From Armatimonadota bacterium (GTDB taxonomy: Bacteria > Armatimonadota > JADLDR01): a DNA stretch of 64,000 nt. The notes below the pieces were generated by a model. That model had not been told where the DNA came from. It worked only from the letters and a program-made list of their open reading frames with translations, and made no database searches. The translations under genes and the position numbers were made by a program. Within the stretch, counting starts at the first letter, position 1. Every line of letters starts with the position of its first letter. Shown here one piece after another: positions 32,674 to 40,958 of this stretch. The stretch is taken from positions 1 through 64,000 of the forward strand of contig JADLDR010000141.1 of NCBI GenBank assembly GCA_020846535.1. Reading direction: 5' to 3'.

Positions 32674-35322
32674 TTATGCCGGGCCGTTATTCGACGCCGC
32701 CCCCAGCAATTCCTTCACGAGCCGGGCCATTTCTTCGGGGGAAAAAGAACGCTTCGGGATGACTTCGGCCATGCGCTGGGCCAGAGAGCGCCGGTCCTGC
32801 AATGTTAGGTCTTTGCCGGTAACCACCAGAACAGGGGTGTTTTCGGTCTCGGGGCGGGAGCGCATCCACTGGAGGATCGCCATCCCGTCCGGCTGGGGCA
32901 TCACAAGATCGAGTACCAGCAGATCAGGGGGCTGGCTTTCGATGGCGTGCATGGCCTCCTGGCCGTTATCGAATCCGGCGACCTTCAGATTCAGATTTCG
33001 CAGAATCTCCGTTTCGGAAGCGAGGAAGGAAGGATCGTCCTCGACCACCATCACCTGCCGATAGTCTCCGTCGGGAACGGCCTTCCGGACGGCGGCGATG
33101 AGCCGTTCCTGGGAAAAAGGCTTGAAGAGAAAATCCATGGCCCCGTGCAGGACGGCCCTCTGCTCCTCATCCTGACCGCTGGAGACGATGATGGCCGTCC
33201 GATCCAGCCCCGGTATCTCCTGGAGATGGGCGATCACCTCCCAGCCGTCCATCCGGTCTCCCAGGTTGATATTGACGATCACCAGCCGGGGCGGGGAGAG
33301 GCGGGCCAGAGAGAGGGCCTTGCCGCCGCTGTCGACCCAGCGGCAGTGATAACCGGCCTCCAGCAGCACCCCGCACATCATCTCCCCGAACGCCGGATCG
33401 TCCTCCACCACCAGCACATCGACGGGGGCATCCGCCGCCGGAAGGCGGCTCGTATCGGCCACCGGCAGGGTAAAATAGAAGGCGCTGCCTTTCCCCGGCC
33501 CTTCGCTCTCCAGCCAGATGCGGCCCCCGTGCGCTTCCACAATCTCCTTGCAGATCGCCAGCCCGAGGCCCGTGCCCCCGATGCCCTGCCGGGCCGGGTC
33601 CTGTATCCGCACGAACTTGCCGAAAAGCTGGCCGGCAGCTTCCGCCGGGATGCCGAGGCCCTGGTCGGCCACATAAACGCGCACCGACCCCGTTTCTTCC
33701 TCCGTAAACGCCCCGATCCTGACCTGCCCTCCCTGAGGGGAATATTTGATGGCATTGGAGAGCAGGTTTGCCAGGCACTGCTGAATGCGGTCCGGGTCGG
33801 CCTTGATATCGGGCAGGCCGTCGGGAACCTCCATGATCAGGGAATGGCGGTCGCTCTGACGGGCAAATACATCGACTGCGCCCGCGATCAAATGTTTCAG
33901 GTTGACCGGCCTCCTGTCGTACACCTGTCTGCCGGACTCCATGCGCTGCACATCCAGGAAGTCGTTCACCAGGTCGGTCAGGCGTATGGCTTCCCGGTGC
34001 ATGATGGTGAGGTAATGTTTGCGCTTGTCTTCAGGCAGGTCCCGGTAGAGAAGCAGCTCCGTGAAGCCGACGATGGCTCCCAGAGGAGTCCGGAGGTCGT
34101 GGCTGACCACATTGACCATCTCGGTCTTCATCCGCTCGATGGCGCGCTCCGGTCGGATATCCCGGCAGAGTACGATGGCCCCTTCGATCTCCTCTCCGTC
34201 GCGCACGGGCGTAGCGGTCACGGCCACCGGAATGCGTTCCCCGCTCCGGCTGGTGATAGTGCTTTCCAGGGTGACGGTGCGGGCTTCCCGGATGGCCCGG
34301 CCCGATGCGGAAGTCTCCTGCGTGAGAGGCTGGCCCGGCCCGGTGTGCGGACTGAGCAATTCGATGATGGTCTTTCCCACCGCATCCGACACCGGGATAC
34401 CGGTCAACTGTTCCATGGAAGGGTTCCAAAGGCGAACGGTCAGGTTGAGGTCTGCGACCAGCATCCCCTCGCCCACCCCCTGAATGATCGCCTCCAGCTC
34501 GTTCTGCTGCTCCCGCAGGGAACGGTTGCGCTCCTCCAGCGACCCGAGCGCTTGAGCCAGCCGGTTTCGCATCCTGTTGAAGTTCTGCGCCATCTGGGAC
34601 ACCTCCAGCGGCAGGACCCCCTTGAATTCCAGCGGCCGTGGCTCCTCCTGGCCGGTTACCTGATCGAGCATCGCGGTCAGGGCGGTCAGGGGGCGCACTA
34701 CCGAGCGATGAATCAGGAACGCGCTGAACAGGGAGAAAATGAAAAGCGCCAGCACGGCCAGCCCCATCAGCTTTTGCGCTTTCCACGCCTGGGCGCGATA
34801 TTCGGAAGCGCGCCGGATCAACAGGGCCCGTTCCTCTTCGGAAAAGTCGACCAGGGCGGTATGAACGGCATCGATATGCTTTTTGCCCTCCAGAATCAGG
34901 GCGATTCTCCGCTCGGTCGGCAGAGAATCGCCGGCTTTCAAAATAGGCGACATCACTTGATCCCGCCAGTATTCGCCTTCCTGCCAGAGACGTCCGAGGC
35001 GGGCCGTCTGTTCCGGACTGAAGGACGCGGAGCGGCTCAGATCATCCAAACCCTGTTGGAATGAGGCATATTCCTGCCGGGCTTCGCGGGGAAACTCGGG
35101 ACGGCGGGCGAGGGTATAGCCGCGCAGAGCCGCCGACATCCGGCCTGCATGACTCTGCGTATGCACGGCCAGATCCAGGGCTCTCATCGTCCCGAGCATC
35201 CGGGATATAGCCTGTTCTTCATACTGCCGGGTAAGCCAAAAGGTCGCTCCCGCCATGACGAGCAGCAGCGCCTCCACCCCTCCCAGCAGCCAGAGGCCGT
35301 GTACTATCGAGCAACGTTTCAT
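32674..35322 (-). CDS. Membrane hybrid sensor histidine kinase with two receiver domains
   Basis: An 882-residue protein: N-terminal membrane segment, a CHASE3-like sensor region (about 35-185), a second membrane segment, HAMP, PAS (LEAIIQGVGEGMLVADLN), HisKA (VNVVSHDLRTPLGAIVGF), HATPase (N box LANLLSNAIKYSP; G boxes ADQGLGIP and GGTGLGLAICKEIVEAHGG), then two REC domains. In the first REC the phospho-acceptor position is Asn (LVIVNINLG, N684). The second keeps Asp (LLVLDLVMPQPDG, D805). It is followed 34 nt upstream on the same transcript by a single-domain response regulator, its probable partner. The signal is unknown. Confidence 0.92.
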   Translation of the reverse strand: MKRCSIVHGLWLLGGVEALLLVMAGATFWLTRQYEEQAISRMLGTMRALDLAVHTQSHAGRMSAALRGYTLARRPEFPREARQEYASFQQGLDDLSRSASFSPEQTARLGRLWQEGEYWRDQVMSPILKAGDSLPTERRIALILEGKKHIDAVHTALVDFSEEERALLIRRASEYRAQAWKAQKLMGLAVLALFIFSLFSAFLIHRSVVRPLTALTAMLDQVTGQEEPRPLEFKGVLPLEVSQMAQNFNRMRNRLAQALGSLEERNRSLREQQNELEAIIQGVGEGMLVADLNLTVRLWNPSMEQLTGIPVSDAVGKTIIELLSPHTGPGQPLTQETSASGRAIREARTVTLESTITSRSGERIPVAVTATPVRDGEEIEGAIVLCRDIRPERAIERMKTEMVNVVSHDLRTPLGAIVGFTELLLYRDLPEDKRKHYLTIMHREAIRLTDLVNDFLDVQRMESGRQVYDRRPVNLKHLIAGAVDVFARQSDRHSLIMEVPDGLPDIKADPDRIQQCLANLLSNAIKYSPQGGQVRIGAFTEEETGSVRVYVADQGLGIPAEAAGQLFGKFVRIQDPARQGIGGTGLGLAICKEIVEAHGGRIWLESEGPGKGSAFYFTLPVADTSRLPAADAPVDVLVVEDDPAFGEMMCGVLLEAGYHCRWVDSGGKALSLARLSPPRLVIVNINLGDRMDGWEVIAHLQEIPGLDRTAIIVSSGQDEEQRAVLHGAMDFLFKPFSQERLIAAVRKAVPDGDYRQVMVVEDDPSFLASETEILRNLNLKVAGFDNGQEAMHAIESQPPDLLVLDLVMPQPDGMAILQWMRSRPETENTPVLVVTGKDLTLQDRRSLAQRMAEVIPKRSFSPEEMARLVKELLGAASNNGPA

Positions 35323-35356
35323 AAGGGGGTGGACTCCATAAGCGATATGGCCCCTT

Positions 35357-35716
35357 TCACAGGATCTCGCCGATCAATTGCAGGAGCTGCATCGGGCTGA
35401 AGGGCTTGCTGAGGAAATAGTGCGCCCCGGCGTTCAGGGCATCCTGCCGGGCGCTCTCCTGGGCGTGGGCGGTCAGAATCATGATGCGGGTGTCTTTGAG
35501 GCTCTCCTGCTCGCAGAGATTTCGGCAGACTTCCAGGCCGGAGACATCGGGCAGGGAGATGTCCAGAAGGATCAGGTCCGGCTTCTCGGCAAGGGCCGTT
35601 TCGACCGCTTCGGCCCCGTTTCCGGCGACAATAATCGTCCAGGGTTCGATTTCCAGGGTTTCGCGGATCAGCGATTGAATGGCCGGGTCGTCCTCGACAA
35701 TCAAAACTTTATGCAT
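35357..35716 (-). CDS. Single-domain response regulator (CheY-like)
   Basis: A 119-residue receiver domain with no output domain. Acidic pocket VEDD near residue 7-9, phospho-acceptor in LILLDISLPD, conserved Thr/Ser in MILTAHAQ and the Lys in FLSKPFSP are all present. The ATG at 35716 has a GAAGGG site upstream and starts the REC fold (MHKVLIVEDD); an earlier in-frame start would add 15 basic residues. It lies first in a two-gene transcript with the hybrid kinase, so it is probably phosphorylated by it. Confidence 0.9.
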   Translation of the reverse strand: MHKVLIVEDDPAIQSLIRETLEIEPWTIIVAGNGAEAVETALAEKPDLILLDISLPDVSGLEVCRNLCEQESLKDTRIMILTAHAQESARQDALNAGAHYFLSKPFSPMQLLQLIGEIL

Positions 35717-35825
35717 GGCTGATCCCTTCGTTTTTCCGGCTGTATATTTACAGTTTTTCATGATAATATTCGCTTTACCCGCCCGAATTCCTGCCTGCGT
35801 ATGATTTTGTCGCCGAAATCCGGGG

Positions 35826-35855
35826 TTGCCATTTGCCCGACAGATGCGTTATAAT
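35826..35855 (+). promoter_or_regulatory. Promoter of the lipoprotein glycosidase gene
   Basis: TTGCCA (35826-35831), an 18-nt spacer and TATAAT (35850-35855), with the start codon at 35885 behind a GGAGGAGG ribosome-binding site. The leader is only about 20 nt. Confidence 0.7.
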
Positions 35856-35884
35856 CGCTGTATGCCTGGATGGGAGGAGGAGCG

Positions 35885-38677
35885 ATGGCAGGCTTTATCG
35901 TTTTAGGGGCGCTTTTGTTACTGTTCCTGGGCGGATGCGCGGCTCCGGCAAAGGCCGCGCGGGGGCGGCGCGTTTCGTTGAACGGAGACTGGCAGTTTCT
36001 GCCTGACCCCGACCTGAGATACAGCCCGGAACGGCTCAGCAGCACATCCATGTGGCGGGCTATCGAAGTGCCCTCCTGCTGGCAGGCCGAATTCGACGAC
36101 CTGCTTCATTATGAAGGGGTGGCCTGGTATCGGAAAAGCTTTTCTATCCCCGGCGAGTGGCTCGATGCCGGGGTGGTGCGGCTCGTTTTCGGAGCGGCGG
36201 ACTATGAGGCCGAAGTCTGGGTCAACAACCGCTATATGGGCCGCCACGAAGGGGGTTATACCCCGTTCGCCTTCGAGATTCAAGATGCTCTGCACACCGG
36301 CGTCAATCTCCTGACTGTCAAGATATTCGATCCTGGCGACGACCTTTCCCGCTTCCCGGACCCCAATTTCTCCGAGATTCCCCACGGCAAGCAGAGCTGG
36401 TACGCCCATGTTTCCGGCCTCTGGCAAGAGGTGTTCATCGAGTGGAGGCCGGAGGATTATATCGAATGGTTCCACCTGACCCCCGATATCCCCATCCGGC
36501 AGGCGCGGGCCGCCTTCTCCCTGGCGCACCCGCCCACCCGCAGCGGCCTGTCCATGAACATCCGCATCACGGCTCCGGACGGCCGGCAGGCAGGGGAAGC
36601 CTCTCTCAAAACAGCGGAAGGCCGGACGCGCTATGAAGCCGATATACCTCTGTCGGTCCTCGATTTATGGGATGTCGACCATCCGGCCCTCTACCGAGCC
36701 GAGGCCAGCATCCGGGGAGGCGATAAGATTGCGGAAAGTTTCGGGATGCGCTCCATCGAAACCCGCGGCGGCCAGATTCTCCTTAACGGCCACCCGATCT
36801 TTCTGACAGGCGCTCTGGACCAGGATTTCTATCCTCTGACGATCTACGCTTCTCCCTCCGAGGCGTATCTTTCCGACCAGTTCCGCAAAGCGAAAGTGAT
36901 GGGCCTTAACTGTTTGCGCTGCCATATCAAAGCGCCCGATCCCCTTTATCTTTCCCTGGCCGACCAGATGGGCCTGATGGTCTGGTACGAACTGCCCAAC
37001 TGGGACCGCCTGAGCGAAGGGGCCAAGCGCCGCGCCCGGCAGACTCTGGACGAGATGCTCCGCCGCGATTACAACCACCCTTCTCTGGTCATCATCAGCC
37101 TGATCAACGAAAGCTGGGGAGCCGATCTGAGCCGTTCGGAAGACCGCACCTGGCTCAGGGAAATGTATGATTACGCCAAAAAGCTAGACCCTACCCGGCT
37201 GGTTGTGGATAACTCCCCCTGTGAGGGCAACTTTCACCTTAAAAGCGACCTGGACGATTTTCACGCCTATTTCTCCATCCCCGACCATGCGGAAGCCTAC
37301 AGCCGGTGGATTCAGGACTTTGCAGGGCGTCCGGCCTGGACATATTCCCCGCACGGTGATGCCGACCGCCAGGGCGACGAACCGCTGATCCTTTCCGAAT
37401 TCGGCAACTGGGGTCTGCCCCTCCTCTCGCCCCTGAAGAAAGCCTATGGAGGAACCCCCTGGTGGTTCGAAACCGGAGACGGGAACGCCAGGCCGGGCGG
37501 GGCGGAGGAACGATTCCAGGAGGAGGCCCTCAAAAACGTTTTCGGCAGCTTCGACCGGATGGCGCAGGCCAGCCAGGTCTTGCAGTTCATGGCCCTCAAA
37601 TACCAGATCGAGCGCCTCCGCACCCTGCCCTGCCTCCAGGGGTATGTCATTACCGAGTTCACGGACCTGCACTGGGAGGCCAACGGGCTGCTCGATTTCT
37701 GCCGGAATCCCAAGCTTTATGCGGAGGAGATCGCCTGGCTCCAGGCTCCCGATATCATCATTCCGCTGTGGGACAGGTTCAACTACCGGGCCGGGGAGAC
37801 AGTGGAAATTCCGGTGGTGCTGTCGCATTATTCGAAAGAAACCCTGACAGATTGCGCCCTCGAATGGGAACTGGAAGGCTTCGGCGTCTCCGGATGCATC
37901 GAGGGCATTCAGGCGCAGGCCGTCGGCCCGGAGCCTGTCGGGGAGATCCGCTTTGCGGCTCCGGAGACCGAGAAGCCCTGCCGAGGGATTCTCCTCCTGA
38001 CCTTGAAGCGGGCGGACGGGTCGGCGGTGGCCCGCAATTTTCAGGACATGGGCTTTTTTCCGGCGCACAGGGAAACCCCATCCCTATCTGTCGCCCTCTA
38101 CGGTTGCGGATCGAAGGCCGCCCGCACCCTATGCGAGAAGGGTTATGCCGTGAAGGAAGGGCTTGCCCGCGACGCCGATGCGCTGGTGTCCTGCTGTCTG
38201 GACGAAAAAACGGTGCGCTATATCGAAAGAGGAGGTCGGGCGCTGATCCTTCTGGAGACGCCCGATGCCGTCCGGCTGCCCGACGCGCCCTTTCAGGCGG
38301 TGGGACGGGAAGCGGCGGGACGCTGGGGCGACTGGTGCTCATCCTTCGGTTGGGTGCTGCCGGAACCGCCTTTCAGCGAGGTGATGTTCGGCCCGCTGCT
38401 CGATTTCGGCTTCCAGGCCGTCCTGCCGGAAAGCGTCCTGGAAGGCTTCGGCTCGGAACACCGGTCCGACATCCTGAGCGGCCTCTTTGTCGGCTGGCTT
38501 CATTCGCCCGCCGCCCTGGCTGTCCGCTTCCGCTACGGGCAGGGAGCGGCGATTGCCACCACCTTCAAGCTGTTAGGCCGCATCGAGAGCGACCCGCTGG
38601 TGGAAGCGATGTTCCATGCGATGCTGGCCTGCCTCGCCCGTCCTGACTTCAGGCCGCAGACCGCACTGGAGTTCTGA
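35885..38677 (+). CDS. Lipoprotein glycoside hydrolase family 2 (beta-galactosidase/glucuronidase-like)
   Basis: A 930-residue exported enzyme. A signal peptide ends in a lipobox (LLFLGGC), so it is probably lipid-anchored. The GH2 sugar-binding domain (LNGDWQFLPDPDLRY, YEGVAWYRKSF, AEVWVNNRYMGRHEGGYTPF), an Ig-like domain and the TIM barrel follow. Both catalytic Glu are present: acid/base in LINESWG (E409) and nucleophile in LSEFGNWG (E505). The last 300 residues are extra beta-rich modules (AGETVEIPVVLSHYS onward). GH2 members cleave beta-galactosides, mannosides or glucuronides; the exact substrate cannot be read here. ATG 35885 is preferred to 35870 because the ribosome-binding site lies between them. 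Confidence 0.88.
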   Translation: MAGFIVLGALLLLFLGGCAAPAKAARGRRVSLNGDWQFLPDPDLRYSPERLSSTSMWRAIEVPSCWQAEFDDLLHYEGVAWYRKSFSIPGEWLDAGVVRLVFGAADYEAEVWVNNRYMGRHEGGYTPFAFEIQDALHTGVNLLTVKIFDPGDDLSRFPDPNFSEIPHGKQSWYAHVSGLWQEVFIEWRPEDYIEWFHLTPDIPIRQARAAFSLAHPPTRSGLSMNIRITAPDGRQAGEASLKTAEGRTRYEADIPLSVLDLWDVDHPALYRAEASIRGGDKIAESFGMRSIETRGGQILLNGHPIFLTGALDQDFYPLTIYASPSEAYLSDQFRKAKVMGLNCLRCHIKAPDPLYLSLADQMGLMVWYELPNWDRLSEGAKRRARQTLDEMLRRDYNHPSLVIISLINESWGADLSRSEDRTWLREMYDYAKKLDPTRLVVDNSPCEGNFHLKSDLDDFHAYFSIPDHAEAYSRWIQDFAGRPAWTYSPHGDADRQGDEPLILSEFGNWGLPLLSPLKKAYGGTPWWFETGDGNARPGGAEERFQEEALKNVFGSFDRMAQASQVLQFMALKYQIERLRTLPCLQGYVITEFTDLHWEANGLLDFCRNPKLYAEEIAWLQAPDIIIPLWDRFNYRAGETVEIPVVLSHYSKETLTDCALEWELEGFGVSGCIEGIQAQAVGPEPVGEIRFAAPETEKPCRGILLLTLKRADGSAVARNFQDMGFFPAHRETPSLSVALYGCGSKAARTLCEKGYAVKEGLARDADALVSCCLDEKTVRYIERGGRALILLETPDAVRLPDAPFQAVGREAAGRWGDWCSSFGWVLPEPPFSEVMFGPLLDFGFQAVLPESVLEGFGSEHRSDILSGLFVGWLHSPAALAVRFRYGQGAAIATTFKLLGRIESDPLVEAMFHAMLACLARPDFRPQTALEF

Positions 38678-38693
38678 AATTTCGCGCCTGCGC

Positions 38694-38722
38694 TTTACAT
38701 TTCACCCAAAATCGGGTATAAT
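38694..38722 (+). promoter_or_regulatory. tRNA promoter
   Basis: TTTACA (38694-38699), a 17-nt spacer and TATAAT (38717-38722), 18 bases upstream of tRNA-Glu. It probably drives both tRNA genes. Confidence 0.75.
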
Positions 38723-38740
38723 GAGAGTGCTGTAACCTGA

Positions 38741-38815
38741 GGCGCTATCGTCTAGCGGTTAGGACGGGTGGTTTTCAGCCACTAAACCGGGGTTCGACTC
38801 CCCGTAGCGCTACCA
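38741..38815 (+). tRNA. tRNA-Glu (anticodon UUC)
   Basis: A full cloverleaf with acceptor GGCGCTA/TAGCGCT, D arm GTCT..GGAC, anticodon loop TTTTCAG (anticodon TTC) and T arm CGGGG-TTCGACT-CCCCG. The CCA end is encoded. Confidence 0.97.
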
Positions 38816-38832
38816 TTTATTTTACGGCCCGC

Positions 38833-38915
38833 GCCGAGGTGGCGGAATTGGCAGACGCGCACGTTTGAGGGGCGTGTGGGAAACCATACGGGTTCAAGTC
38901 CCGTCCTCGGCACCA
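38833..38915 (+). tRNA. tRNA-Leu (anticodon GAG)
   Basis: Acceptor GCCGAGG/CCTCGGC with encoded CCA. The anticodon stem CACGT/GCGTG surrounds the loop TTGAGGG (anticodon GAG). It has the extra variable arm expected of tRNA-Leu and a T arm with TTCAAGT. It lies 17 nt after tRNA-Glu, so they are co-transcribed. Confidence 0.96.
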
Positions 38916-38921
38916 AAAACA

Positions 38922-38952
38922 AAGCCTGCCCTTTGAAGGGCAGGCTTTTTAT
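38922..38952 (+). terminator. Rho-independent terminator of the tRNA pair
   Basis: AAGCCTGCCC and GGGCAGGCTT around a short loop, followed by TTTTATT. It lies 6 nt after tRNA-Leu. Confidence 0.92.
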
Positions 38953-39089
38953 TGCCAGGAGCGCCGCCTGCGAAGGTTCCTCCACAGCGTCAGACCGATA
39001 TCATAGAAATGGAGTACCCCTGTGGTGATCTTGAGAACGCACACGCGGGCGAGCAACTGGCACAGGCCCGGTTCCTTACAACGGCTCAT
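38949..39089 (-). CDS. Possible small 46-residue protein (uncertain)
   Basis: An open frame on the minus strand between the tRNA terminator and radC begins MSRCKEPGLCQLLARVCVLK and ends in a very basic RNLRRRRSWQ. It has three Cys in the first 20 residues and a short hydrophobic middle. No convincing ribosome-binding site precedes the ATG and no homologue is recognised. It is the only coding candidate in this 290-nt stretch and may be chance. Confidence 0.2.
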   Translation of the reverse strand: MSRCKEPGLCQLLARVCVLKITTGVLHFYDIGLTLWRNLRRRRSWQ

Positions 39090-39208
39090 CGTATGAGATC
39101 ATCAGTTCCCTTCTAGCCTGAGACCAGGCGGATGCCGCTATTATATTTATTCCATGTCGGCGAATGCGCCCGGCTCTGTAAAAATACCGGATTTCCTCGA
39201 CTGACAGC

Positions 39209-39898
39209 CTACAGCAGGCCCCGCTCCCTCATGCTGACAAAGCGCCCGTCTCCGACGATCAAGTGGTCGAGCAGACCGATTCCCAGAAGTTCTCCCGCAT
39301 CTTTGAGGCGGCGTGTGACGGCGATATCCTCCTGGCTGGGCGTGGGGTCGCCGGAAGGATGGTTGTGGGCCACAATGACGGCGGCGCTCCGGTAGGCGAT
39401 GGCCCTGTTGAAAAGCTCCCTGGGGTGAATCAGGGAAGCGTTCAGAGTGCCCTGGGTGATGATCAGCTCTTTCAGAACCCGGTTTTTGGTGTCCAGGAGA
39501 AGGGCCACGAAACACTCCACCGTCTGGTCGCGCATCCGGGGCATCAGCCGGTCCGCGATATCCTGTGGAGAATGGATAGAATCCTTGTCCTCGGCTTCCG
39601 CAAGCAGGTAGCGCCGCCCCAACTCGAAAGCGGCCTGGATCTGGGAGGCTTTCGTCTCCCCTATCCCGAACACGCCCGCCATCTCCGGCATCGACGCCTT
39701 CGCCAGCCCTTTCAGCCCCTCGAACTCCTTCAGCAGCTTGTGCCCCAGATCGATGGCCGACTCTTTGGCCGACCCGGTTCGCAGCAGCAGGGCCAGGAGT
39801 TCCACATTGGATAAAACCTCCACCCCGTAGCGTACCAGCTTTTCCCGGGGCCGCTCCTCGCTGGGCATCTCCTTGATGACTGTCCTTTCTTCCGCCAT
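39209..39898 (-). CDS. radC: RadC/JAB-domain protein
   Basis: A 229-residue RadC-family protein. An N-terminal helix-hairpin-helix region (ELLALLLRTGSAKESAIDLG, GVFGIGETKASQIQAAFELG) is followed by an MPN/JAB domain with the metal motif AHNHPSGDPTPSQED (H178, H180, D191). The fold is that of a metalloprotease-like or nuclease-like JAMM domain; a DNA-repair role was proposed historically and is doubtful. It has its own promoter at 39937-39965, back to back with that of the next gene. Confidence 0.93.
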   Translation of the reverse strand: MAEERTVIKEMPSEERPREKLVRYGVEVLSNVELLALLLRTGSAKESAIDLGHKLLKEFEGLKGLAKASMPEMAGVFGIGETKASQIQAAFELGRRYLLAEAEDKDSIHSPQDIADRLMPRMRDQTVECFVALLLDTKNRVLKELIITQGTLNASLIHPRELFNRAIAYRSAAVIVAHNHPSGDPTPSQEDIAVTRRLKDAGELLGIGLLDHLIVGDGRFVSMRERGLL

Positions 39899-39936
39899 AA
39901 CCCTCCCCCTGGGCGATTATAAATTTATTATTATAT

Positions 39937-39965
39937 ATTATAACCCTGCAATCCTCTCTTGTCAA
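39937..39965 (-). promoter_or_regulatory. radC promoter
   Basis: Consensus TTGACA (39960-39965), a 17-nt spacer and TATAAT (39937-39942) on the minus strand in a very AT-rich stretch. The radC ATG lies 39 nt downstream. Confidence 0.8.
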
Positions 39966-39973
39966 TACCGGCC

Positions 39974-40002
39974 TTGACATTTGGAAGACAACAGGATAAG
40001 AT
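39974..40002 (+). promoter_or_regulatory. Promoter of the alpha/beta hydrolase gene
   Basis: TTGACA (39974-39979), a 17-nt spacer and TAAGAT (39997-40002). Its -35 element is only 8 bp from the radC -35 element, so the two divergent promoters overlap functionally. It also rules out the TTG at 39981 as the gene's start. Confidence 0.75.
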
Positions 40003-40031
40003 ATTACAACTTCGCCCGACGGGAGGGCATA

Positions 40032-40958
40032 TTGAGCAATCGGTGGATCAGATTGGCCTCCGCTATAGGGGCGGTTCTGGTGGGAGGCGTCCTGCTGGCC
40101 GCATGGCTGACGGCGGACGGCGTGGTGCGGCCCCGACGCCTTCCGGTCAGGAAAACCCCAGGCGACCTCGGCCTTCCCTATGAGGACGTCTCCTTCAAGG
40201 CGCAGGACGGTATGCCCCTGAAAGGCTGGTGGCTGGTAAACGCCCCTGAAAATCGAACCATAATCCTCTGCCACGGCATCAGCGCCAACCGCGAGCAGGC
40301 GCTTCCCCTGTCTGCCCTTTTTTTTCGGCGGGGCTACAATGTATTCGCCTTCGATTTCCGGGCGCACGGAGAAAGCGCAGGCGTCTACTGCACTGTAGGC
40401 GTCAGAGAGCAGGAAGACCTCCTGGCGGCTGTCCGCGCGGTTCGAGAACGGGGGAGCGGGCCTATCGGCGTACTGGGCATGTCGATGGGCGGCGCAACGG
40501 CGCTTCTCGCGGCGGCCCGGTCTCTCGATATCGAAGCGGTCGCAGCCGATTCGGCCTTTTTCAGCATGTCCAAGTTGATTGAAGATACCTTTACCATCCG
40601 TTATCGTCTCCCCTATTGGCCGGTCGGCCCGCTCAGCTTCGTTATCGGCTACTGGCGTACGGCGGAGGATTTACGGAACATCTCCCCTGCCCGGACTATC
40701 GCCCGGATAAGCCCCCGCCCGGTTCTGCTCCTGCACGGCAGTGCCGATACTGTCATCCCTGCGGAACATTCCAGGGCGCTCTACCGGCAGACGAAGGAAC
40801 CGAAAGAACTCGTGGAGATCCCCGGAGCCGGGCATATCGGCAGCTATGGAGAGGCGACCGCTCTGTATGAGCGTAAGATTTTGGCTTATTTCAATAAATG
40901 GCTGGCCCGCAAGGAAGAAGCGAACAGGAGGAACGCTCGATGGCGCGTCGCGCGGTGA
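40032..40958 (+). CDS. Membrane-anchored alpha/beta hydrolase
   Basis: A 308-residue protein with an N-terminal membrane anchor (LASAIGAVLVGGVLLAAWL) and an alpha/beta hydrolase domain. The catalytic triad is visible: nucleophile Ser in GMSMGG, Asp in LHGSADTVIP and His in GAGHIG. The oxyanion loop CHGISANRE and the DFRAHGES segment are typical of the family near serine aminopeptidase/BEM46-like hydrolases. The TTG at 40032 has a GGGAGG site 5 nt upstream; the longer TTG at 39981 falls inside the promoter. It is followed by and overlaps slightly with the Ppx/GppA gene. The substrate is unknown. Confidence 0.85.
   Translation: MSNRWIRLASAIGAVLVGGVLLAAWLTADGVVRPRRLPVRKTPGDLGLPYEDVSFKAQDGMPLKGWWLVNAPENRTIILCHGISANREQALPLSALFFRRGYNVFAFDFRAHGESAGVYCTVGVREQEDLLAAVRAVRERGSGPIGVLGMSMGGATALLAAARSLDIEAVAADSAFFSMSKLIEDTFTIRYRLPYWPVGPLSFVIGYWRTAEDLRNISPARTIARISPRPVLLLHGSADTVIPAEHSRALYRQTKEPKELVEIPGAGHIGSYGEATALYERKILAYFNKWLARKEEANRRNARWRVAR

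Noticed and set aside
32947-35064. A 705-codon open frame on the plus strand
   Set aside because: It lies fully antisense to the hybrid histidine kinase, with rich Gly/His/Arg noise and no domain. Long shadow frames are common at this GC content.
35740-35753. Palindrome CTGTATATTTACAG upstream of the response regulator, resembling a LexA SOS box
   Set aside because: The spacing is CTGT-N6-ACAG, while the E. coli-type SOS box is CTGT-N8-ACAG. No DNA-repair gene follows, so I do not call an operator.
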